Assembly (NCBI GenBank): GCA_937925645.1
Contig: CALAMB010000400.1
Location: 1 to 64,000 of the forward strand
DNA: 64,000 nucleotides
Direction: 5' to 3'
From: an uncultured Acidobacteriota bacterium
GTDB lineage: Bacteria; Acidobacteriota; JAAYUB01
Shown: positions 58,625-64,000 of the stretch, one piece after another
How positions within the stretch are numbered: position 1 is the stretch's first letter
How the letters are laid out: each line of letters begins with the position of its first letter
Notes under the pieces: generated by a model
The model's database searches: none
What the model saw: the letters and a program-made list of their open reading frames with translations, nothing else
What the model was told of the DNA's origin: nothing
Translations under genes and position numbers: made by a program

Positions 58625-59659
58625 ATGCTGCCTTTCTTCGATTACTGCCGCCAAACCTACGAACAGGTGTTCCGCATGCCGGCGCCGGCAGAGGACCCGT
58701 GGGAGATCGGCCACGGCGGCTCCCGGCGGTCGTTCTTCCGCCTGGGCCGGCCGCCCCGCAGCATCGTGGGGATGCTCAGCGACACGCCGCCGGCCGACGG
58801 TCGGGGCGTCACCGAGAACGACGCGTTCCTGTACGTCGCCCTCCACCTGTCGCAGGCCGGCGCGCCGGTGCCGCGCGTGTTCGCCGCCGACCGCGCCCGC
58901 GGCTGGTTCGTCATGGAGGACGTGGGCGAAACCCTGCTCTACCACGAGGTCCAGCGCCTGGGGCGGGGCCTGGCGATCAAGGCGCTGTATCGGCTGGCCG
59001 TGGATGACCTGGTCTGGCTGCACGTCAAGGCCTCGCCCGGCTTCGACACCGGCCGCACCCACAATTCGGACTACCGGCGCGATTTCGTCCGGCGGCACGA
59101 GTCGGGTTACTTCCAGCAGGCGTTCCTCCAGGACATCCTCGAGTGGGACCCGGTGCCGCTGAGCCTGGACCTGGATCGCCTGGCCGACGCGGCGGACGCG
59201 CTCTGGACCCCGCACTTCCTCTACCGCGATTTCCAGAGCCAGAACATCGCCGTGCAGGGGTCGCGGCTGCGTTACCTCGACTTCCAGGGCGCCCGGCGTG
59301 GCCCGCGCCAGTACGACCTGGCCTCGCTGGTGTACGATCCCTACGTGGTGCTGGATTCCGAGCTGCAGGCGTATCTCGTGGACCGCTACATGGAGCGAGC
59401 CCGCGCCCTGGAGCCGGGCTTCGACGGGCAGCGCTTCCGGGCGGGCTTCCCCGTGGTGGCGGTCCACCGGCTGATGCAGGCGCTGGGCGCCTACGGCTAC
59501 CTCACCCGCACCGCCGGGAAGAGCTACTTCTACCAGTTCATTCCCGCCGGCGTGCATCTGCTGGGCCGGTTGCTGGGCCAGTATCCGGAGCTGGATTCAT
59601 ACGCCACCCTGGCCGAGACCATCCGCCGCCTGGTGCGCGAGGTGGGCTGGAAGTTGTGA
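58625..59659 (+). CDS. Aminoglycoside-phosphotransferase-fold sugar kinase (AmgK-like)
   Basis: This 344-residue protein has the APH fold with catalytic LYRDFQSQNI (Brenner-type loop, near residue 200) and YLDFQGARRGPRQYDLASLVYDPY with the metal-binding Asp. The DFQGA ... DLASL pattern is that of AmgK, the anomeric N-acetylmuramate/GlcNAc kinase of wall recycling. The N-terminus has GHGGSRRSFFRL and FVMEDVG. It follows the SpoIID-fusion gene by 65 bases. Together they could turn released MurNAc into a sugar-1-phosphate and then a nucleotide sugar. The substrate is inferred. Confidence 0.8.
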   Translation: MLPFFDYCRQTYEQVFRMPAPAEDPWEIGHGGSRRSFFRLGRPPRSIVGMLSDTPPADGRGVTENDAFLYVALHLSQAGAPVPRVFAADRARGWFVMEDVGETLLYHEVQRLGRGLAIKALYRLAVDDLVWLHVKASPGFDTGRTHNSDYRRDFVRRHESGYFQQAFLQDILEWDPVPLSLDLDRLADAADALWTPHFLYRDFQSQNIAVQGSRLRYLDFQGARRGPRQYDLASLVYDPYVVLDSELQAYLVDRYMERARALEPGFDGQRFRAGFPVVAVHRLMQALGAYGYLTRTAGKSYFYQFIPAGVHLLGRLLGQYPELDSYATLAETIRRLVREVGWKL

Positions 59660-59762
59660 GGCCATCGGGCGACCATGTACCGCGTATCATCTGGCCGCGC
59701 GTTCGTTCGGCCAGGCGTAGCGCGCGCTCGCTGAACGCGCGCCTGCGGCAAGTGGTCACGAG

Positions 59763-59829
59763 CTGGCGCTGAGCGCCAGGGTTGCGAATCGGCCCAGTCT
59801 GCGGGCGGGCCGCATTCGTCGAATGCGGC
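59763..59829. repeat. Two tight palindromes in the gap downstream of the kinase gene
   Basis: CTGGCGCT and AGCGCCAG (59763-59779) flank a single base. GCCGCATTCG and CGAATGCGGC (59809-59829) also flank a single base. A looser GC-rich repeat (CAGGCG...CGCCTG) lies just before them, near 59712-59745. They could be extragenic palindromes or a decayed mobile end. No gene is seen in the gap. Confidence 0.5.
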
Positions 59830-59841
59830 TGACGCTTAGCA

Positions 59842-59881
59842 ACAACGAGACCCGCCACCGGGGAGTGGCGGGTCTCGTTGT
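59842..59881. terminator. Bidirectional terminator hairpin
   Basis: A perfect 17-base stem (59842-59858 with 59865-59881) closes a CGGGGA loop. It lies between the convergent kinase and PPC-domain genes. There is no long T-run on either side, so the strength comes from the stem. Confidence 0.8.
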
Positions 59882-59922
59882 CAGTGTAGATGGTTCGGCT
59901 GAAGCGATGATGCCGGGCCGGC

Positions 59923-61092
59923 TCACCGGATGGAAACGATGAGGCGGTAAGGGTCGTAGGGGCCGAAGCCGCCGCCCGGACCGTAGTTGACGCGGATGGT
60001 GTACCGGCCGCTCGACGGTACGGCGTAACTGATGAACGGATCCTTGCAGTTGGCGTTCATGTCGTCGTTTTCGGCCACTTGGGTCCCGAACTTGTTGTAG
60101 AGCGTCAGCTGCGGATCCAGGCCCGAGCCCAGCTGACTGGACACCACCAGGATGTTGACGATCCGTCCTGCCGCCAGATCCACCTTGAAATAGTCCTTGT
60201 TCCCGACGAGGTTGCCGGTGATTTCGACGGGCGGGGTGATGAGCCGGCCGGTGGCCTCCGATTCGTTGCCCTGGATGTCCGCCATCCGGTTGGCAACCAG
60301 CGTGCCGGTGGGTTCCAGCGGAATCGTAGAGAAGACCGACATGTTGTGCCGGCTCAACAGGCCGACGACGGCCACCGGGAAGTCGGCGTCCACCTCCACG
60401 TGGAAGGACTCCCCGTCGACGTCGTCGTCGTTTTCAAAAATTTCAGACAGGAACCGGGCGACGTGCCCGAGGGCGGGCACCGGGATCCACTTGGTCGTTA
60501 CCAAATCTCCGTACTTGTACAACCGCAGGGTGACGAGCGCTTCCAGGTCGCCGGGGTTGACGATCGCCAAGGCGGTGTTCAGCGTGTCGCCGACTAGAGG
60601 GCGGGGGGTGATGGGCGCCCGGAAGGTGAAGAACCGCGAGGCCGTGGCCGGGAGGACGCCGGCCTCCCAGATGGGATTCCAGTCCGGATCCAGGTAGACA
60701 TAGGTGGAGGTGACCCAGATGGGTCGGGAGGAGGTGACCCGCAGCCAGCCGGTTTCCAGGGGCTTGGCGTAAGGGTTGGTCGCTGAATAGGTGGTTAGGC
60801 CATAACTCAACAATTGAGTGAACGAGGATCCGGTGCCGCTGAAAAAGTCGCCCAACAGAACAATTTCCCAGGGTGAACCGTCGTCCCGAAAGAACTCCAA
60901 CGTGACGTCCACAGCCTCCGTGTCATCGTTCAGGGTGAGGATGTACAGGGTGTTGCAGAACCGGTAGGCACCGAATTCGCCATTGGCCACGTGGGGGAAG
61001 TAGTAGACCGAGCCCTGGGCAGCGACGAGCGCGGCGGCCGCCGCCACGAATCCGAGCGCCAAAAATAATTTGATGCGTCCACTTGGTTTCAT
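59923..61092 (-). CDS. Secreted protein with a C-terminal PPC (pre-peptidase) domain
   Basis: This 389-residue protein has a signal peptide (about 1-25, LFLALGFVAAAAALVAAQG). Two beta-sandwich regions follow; the second holds LVGNKDYFKVDLAAGRIVNILVVSSQLGSGLDPQLTLYNKFGTQVAENDDMN, a clear PPC domain. PPC domains usually sit behind a secreted protease, but here no catalytic domain is visible. The first 270 residues (FPHVANGEFGAYRFCNTLYILTLND) are of unknown type. AGGAGG lies 7 bases before the ATG. A CRP-like site is about 80 bases upstream. Confidence 0.82.
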   Translation of the reverse strand: MKPSGRIKLFLALGFVAAAAALVAAQGSVYYFPHVANGEFGAYRFCNTLYILTLNDDTEAVDVTLEFFRDDGSPWEIVLLGDFFSGTGSSFTQLLSYGLTTYSATNPYAKPLETGWLRVTSSRPIWVTSTYVYLDPDWNPIWEAGVLPATASRFFTFRAPITPRPLVGDTLNTALAIVNPGDLEALVTLRLYKYGDLVTTKWIPVPALGHVARFLSEIFENDDDVDGESFHVEVDADFPVAVVGLLSRHNMSVFSTIPLEPTGTLVANRMADIQGNESEATGRLITPPVEITGNLVGNKDYFKVDLAAGRIVNILVVSSQLGSGLDPQLTLYNKFGTQVAENDDMNANCKDPFISYAVPSSGRYTIRVNYGPGGGFGPYDPYRLIVSIR

Positions 61093-61164
61093 AAAAGTTC
61101 CTCCTGCCAGATGCCTGTTAGACGGACGTCAGAAACAGAATATCAAAAAAATCTTTTGGCTTGA

Positions 61165-61180
61165 CGTGATCATGGTCACA
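61165..61180. promoter_or_regulatory. CRP/FNR-like site
   Basis: CGTGA-N6-TCACA matches the CRP consensus TGTGA-N6-TCACA at nine of ten fixed positions. It lies 73 to 88 bases upstream of the PPC-domain gene's ATG, within its likely promoter region. Confidence 0.35.
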
Positions 61181-61302
61181 AGCGTGTGCCGGTCATCTCG
61201 CGAAATCGGTGCGCCAATGCCTTCTTTGGAACGTTGAAGGAATGGCACGTCGCAGATGTTACTCAAGCACATGCTAAGAACTAACTATTCCAAAGGAAAA
61301 AA

Positions 61303-61400
61303 TGGCGGAGGCGCATGGGAATCGAACCCACCAGGGACGTCTCTCAACGCCCCTCAACGGTTTTGAAGACCGCGCAGAACACCAGTCCCGATTCGCCTCC
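61303..61400 (-). tRNA. selC: Selenocysteine tRNA, anticodon TCA
   Basis: The minus strand folds as a tRNA-Sec of 98 bases including the encoded CCA. The acceptor GGAGGCG pairs with CGCCTCC. A six-base D stem (CGGGAC/GTTCTG) closes a four-base TGGT loop, a tRNA-Sec trait. The anticodon arm is CGGT-CTTCAAA-ACCG, with TCA at 61366-61364. A long variable arm and a T arm GTGGG-TTCGATT-CCCAT follow. The discriminator is G, then CCA and a T-run that could end transcription. The eighth acceptor pair is A-G, a mismatch. It reads UGA as selenocysteine and needs selA, selB and selD, which are not in this window. Confidence 0.95.
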
Positions 61401-61428
61401 GTGGGGCGCCCGCGGAGCGGACAGGCCT

Positions 61429-61457
61429 ATTATCGCATAGCGGGCACGGGGTCTCAA
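61429..61457 (-). promoter_or_regulatory. Promoter of selC
   Basis: On the minus strand, TTGAGA (61457-61452), 17 bases, then GATAAT (61434-61429), each matching five of six positions. TGC before the -10 makes it extended. Transcription would start near 61422, about 20 bases upstream of the tRNA 5' end. Confidence 0.7.
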
Positions 61458-61568
61458 TCCGAACCGTGGCCGACTGTGGCTGGTGCCTGGTGCCGCGCCC
61501 GGCACCGAGAGTTGTCAACGACTGTGGGACACCGGACTCAGGCAACGCCGCCGGGTGCCGCCACCGGC

Positions 61569-63398
61569 TCATTCCCATTCGATGGTGCCGGGGGGCTTGG
61601 AAGTGACGTCGAGGCCCACCCCCCAGACGCCGGGCAGGGCCAGGAGCGCGTCGCGCAGCTCCATCCGCACCGCCGGCGGCAGCTCGGCGGGCGCGGCGGT
61701 CATGGCCCGCTCCGACAGCACCGGCCGAATGACCACGAACTCGTTCCCCCGGCCCGGTGCGGCGAGCGGGACCAGAACCGTGGGGCACTGCCAGATCGCC
61801 TCGTACAGCCCGTGGCGGTGCAGGGCGTCCATGACGCGGGCGTCCGCCGCGCGGAGCAGGTCCAGCCGCGCCCGGGTCACCGTGGCCGCTGCGGGACGGA
61901 TCTCCGGCGGCGCCTCCGGCGCCAGGTTCCAGACGCAGCGGTTCACGCCGGCCACCGCCTTGAAGATCTGCCCGGCGGCCTCGACCACCCGATCCCACGG
62001 TCCGGCGCCGGTGAGGAGCAGCGGGTGCTCGTAGGATCGCAGGTCCGCCTTGACGCCCACCGAGCGGATGGGGAGCGGCGCCGCGGCCAGCCCGTAGCGG
62101 GCGGCGATGAGGGCGGCCGCCGCGCCGAGCGGCGCCAGCGCCGCCGTATCCTCGCCGCCGTCGGCGCAGAGCAGGCGGATCCCAAGCCCCGGCCCGGGGA
62201 ACGGGTGCCGCCACACGAGCTCATGCGGCAGGCCCAGCGCCTCGCCCAGCCGGCGGACCTCCACCTTGTACAGCTCCGCCAGCGGCTCCACCACCCGGCC
62301 GGCGGCGATCATCTCCTCGATCACCGGCACCCGGTTGTGATGCGTCTTGATGACGTCGGCCCGGCGGGTGCCGCCGGTCTCGATGGTGTCGGGATAGATG
62401 GTGCCCTGGCCCAGCAGGTGGTCGGCGATGCCCAGGCGCCGGGCCTCGCGCTCGAAGACGGTGACGAAGGTTTCACCGATGAGGCGGCGCTTGGTCTCGG
62501 GGTCGGTCACGCCGGCCAGCGCGGCCAGAAACTCGTCGGATGCGTCCACGAAGTGGGTCTGGGCGCCGAGGCCCATCCGGGCCAGGTGGCGGAGCACCTG
62601 CCGGCTCTCGTCCTGGCGCATGAGGCCGTTGTCGATGTGGAGGAGGCGCACCCGATCGGGCCCCAACGCCTCGGCCAGCAGCCGGGCGGCCACCGTGGAG
62701 TCCACGCCGCCCGAGGCGAGCAGGAACACCCGACCTTCGCCCACTTGGGCGCACACCCGGCCGATGATCTCGGCAGCGTAGTTGGAGGTGGTCCAGGTGG
62801 GCCGGCAGCCGCAGAGGCCCAGGACGAAGTTGGCGATCATCCGTTCGCCGTGCACCGTGTCGTCCACCTCGGGGTGGAACTGGAAGCCGTAGCGGCGCAA
62901 CCGGTCCGAGCCGATGGCGGCGTAGCCGTGCCGCTCGCCGGCGGCGCCGGTGAGCGTGTAGCCCAATTCCTCAAAATCGGGGCCCACGGCGGTCACCGAG
63001 TCGAAATGGCTCATCCACACGCGCTCGGTGGCGTCCAGCCCCTCGAACAGCGGATGGGGGCGGACCAGGTGCAGGTCGGCGGGACCCCACTCGCGTCCGC
63101 CGTGGACAACCCGGCCGCCGTAGTGCTTGGCGATTTCCTGATGCCCGAAACAAAACCCCAGGATGGGCACCGGCAGGTCGTAGACCGCCCGGGTGTAGTC
63201 GGCGTCCTCGCCGAACGCCGACAGGCTGGGGCTGCCCGAAATGATGATCCCCCGGTAGGCCTGAAAGCGCTCGATGGGGTCCTCGGGCTGGCGGATTTCC
63301 GCCAGCACGCCGAGGGCGCGGACTTTGGTGGCGATGAGGTGGGCGTACTGCCCGCCGAAGTCGATGACGGCGACGGCATCATGATCCATGCGGTCCAT
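61569..63398 (-). CDS. guaA: GMP synthetase (glutamine-hydrolysing), long form
   Basis: This 609-residue enzyme converts XMP to GMP. An N-terminal class I glutamine amidotransferase has Cys in [10 protein letters not shown] near residue 87 and His in FQFHPEVDD. An ATP-pyrophosphatase domain has [11 protein letters not shown] near 230. The C-terminal dimerisation domain ends with the family's KPPGTIEWE. Usual bacterial GuaA is about 510-525 residues; the extra 85-90 lie in the dimerisation part (around 425-530), like the longer eukaryotic-type enzyme. Start is ATG 63398 or ATG 63389. It lies just upstream of selC on the same strand but is separated by the selC promoter. Confidence 0.95.
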   Translation of the reverse strand: MDRMDHDAVAVIDFGGQYAHLIATKVRALGVLAEIRQPEDPIERFQAYRGIIISGSPSLSAFGEDADYTRAVYDLPVPILGFCFGHQEIAKHYGGRVVHGGREWGPADLHLVRPHPLFEGLDATERVWMSHFDSVTAVGPDFEELGYTLTGAAGERHGYAAIGSDRLRRYGFQFHPEVDDTVHGERMIANFVLGLCGCRPTWTTSNYAAEIIGRVCAQVGEGRVFLLASGGVDSTVAARLLAEALGPDRVRLLHIDNGLMRQDESRQVLRHLARMGLGAQTHFVDASDEFLAALAGVTDPETKRRLIGETFVTVFEREARRLGIADHLLGQGTIYPDTIETGGTRRADVIKTHHNRVPVIEEMIAAGRVVEPLAELYKVEVRRLGEALGLPHELVWRHPFPGPGLGIRLLCADGGEDTAALAPLGAAAALIAARYGLAAAPLPIRSVGVKADLRSYEHPLLLTGAGPWDRVVEAAGQIFKAVAGVNRCVWNLAPEAPPEIRPAAATVTRARLDLLRAADARVMDALHRHGLYEAIWQCPTVLVPLAAPGRGNEFVVIRPVLSERAMTAAPAELPPAVRMELRDALLALPGVWGVGLDVTSKPPGTIEWE

Positions 63399-63533
63399 CC
63401 TGTTCCGGTGAGATCCGCCGGCCGGTCGCCGGCGTTGGGGAATTGTAGCGCACCGCCGGCGCCGGCGGCATTCGTTTTTTTGCTTTTGTCGTGTCCGGCC
63501 GGCGGCGGATCCGGTCGCACCGCGAGGGAACGG

Positions 63534-63562
63534 TTGATTTCCGGCCGGCTCTTTTCTAGACT
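63534..63562 (+). promoter_or_regulatory. Candidate promoter of the Ca2+/H+ antiporter gene
   Basis: TTGATT (63534-63539), 17 bases, then TAGACT (63557-63562), each four of six matches. GGGAG lies just before ATG 63600. Divergent from guaA, whose possible -10 (TACAAT on the minus strand) is at 63448-63443. Confidence 0.4.
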
Positions 63563-63599
63563 GGACAAGAATCCGTTTCCGGTCAAAGGGAGTGACGCG

Positions 63600-64000
63600 A
63601 TGCCCACATGGCTCAAACCGTCCCTGAACTGGCTGCTGGTGTTCGTGCCGGTGGCGGTGGTCCTGAAGTTTGCCGCCCCGAACCTGCCGGCGGCCGTGTT
63701 CATCACCGCCTGCCTGGCCGTCATCCCGCTGGCCGGGCTGCTGGGTCACGCCACCGAAGAGCTGGCGTCCCGGACCAACGAGGGGATCGGCGGCCTGCTC
63801 AACGCCACCTTCGGCAACGCCGCCGAGCTCATCATCGCCCTGATGGCCCTGCAGCAGGGGCTGCACGACGTGGTCAAGGCGTCGCTCACCGGCTCCATCA
63901 TCGGCAACATCCTGCTGGTGATGGGCGCGTCGTTTCTGGCTGGCGGCCTGAAGTTCAAGATCCAGACCTTCAACCCGACCGCGGCCCGCAGCCAGGCCAA
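63600..64000 (+). CDS. Calcium/proton exchanger (CaCA family), N-terminal part
   Basis: The first 133 residues are in the window and the frame is open at the edge. About three membrane spans are visible. [20 protein letters not shown] is the first conserved c-1 repeat of Ca2+/H+ antiporters, and [22 protein letters not shown] follows. Plant CAX and bacterial ChaA share this signature; FKIQTFN near the edge resembles the family. It should move Ca2+ out of the cytoplasm against protons. The 3' end is outside the window. Confidence 0.92.
   Translation, partial: MPTWLKPSLNWLLVFVPVAVVLKFAAPNLPAAVFITACLAVIPLAGLLGHATEELASRTNEGIGGLLNATFGNAAELIIALMALQQGLHDVVKASLTGSIIGNILLVMGASFLAGGLKFKIQTFNPTAARSQA

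Noticed and set aside
61489..61506. Seven-base hairpin downstream of guaA as a terminator
   Set aside because: The stem is short and lacks a T-run; evidence is too weak to call.

Overview
The window is about 64 kb of GC-rich, densely packed chromosomal DNA from a Gram-negative-type bacterium. It carries dTDP-rhamnose and heptose sugar genes, a predicted outer-membrane barrel, an AmpG-like permease and a full mre-rod set. Three traits point to a deep non-proteobacterial lineage, with Acidobacteriota my best guess and Myxococcota-like relatives possible: bacillithiol genes in a Gram-negative background, a type III secretion-like module with a FliG-like protein, and a fused two-part radical SAM protein. 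I saw no rRNA, transposase, phage gene or CRISPR array, and no obvious base-composition break. No gap between genes exceeds 300 bases.

1-6.1 kb (minus): edge of a type III secretion-like operon. In transcription order it has a PP2C phosphatase, a small unknown protein, a TPR chaperone-like protein, a sigma-28-family factor, a FliG-like protein, a SctL/FliH-like stator and a two-FHA, membrane, TPR protein cut by the window edge. 6.1-8.7 kb (minus): pantothenate genes panB-panC plus a DUF2520 protein that may supply the ketopantoate reductase. 8.7-11.7 kb: nitroreductase, an ECF sigma/anti-sigma pair and a class II aldolase. 11.7-15 kb: sulfate activation (sat, a phosphodiesterase, cysC). 15.6-27.7 kb: FecR-domain protein, GAF-GGDEF diguanylate cyclase, mreB-mreC-mreD-mrdA-rodA, a large radical SAM protein, and a convergent aroD-aroE fusion.

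27.9-33 kb: FmdB zinc ribbon, nifU-nifS iron-sulfur assembly and a PcrA/UvrD helicase. 33-38.2 kb (minus): mazG, a small zinc-ribbon protein, gmhA, a double cyclophilin, a membrane-anchored unknown, proline dehydrogenase and pyrH. 38.5-41.7 kb: rmlA-C-D-B operon. 41.8-49.2 kb: membrane protein, GNAT protein, porin-like barrel plus AmpG-like permease, a probably leaderless small gene, an orphan histidine kinase and an unknown protein. 49.3-52.8 kb: bshC-bshB-bshA. 53-55 kb: groES-groEL behind a sigma-54-like promoter. 55-59.7 kb: thioredoxin-like lipoprotein, PilZ protein, then a DUF4922-type/SpoIID fusion with an AmgK-like kinase, a possible peptidoglycan-recycling pair. 59.9-64 kb: secreted PPC-domain protein, selenocysteine tRNA with its own promoter, a long-form GMP synthetase, and the start of a Ca2+/H+ antiporter.

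Themes that recur across the window are envelope growth and recycling (mre-rod, AmpG, SpoIID fusion, AmgK), phospho- and c-di-GMP signalling (PP2C, FHA, GGDEF with an intact I-site, PilZ) and thiol/sulfur metabolism (sat/cysC, nifS, bsh). The secretion-like module, the SpoIID fusion and the sigma-54-like groESL promoter are the parts most worth following up. All functions are inferred from reading sequence motifs; no database search was run.
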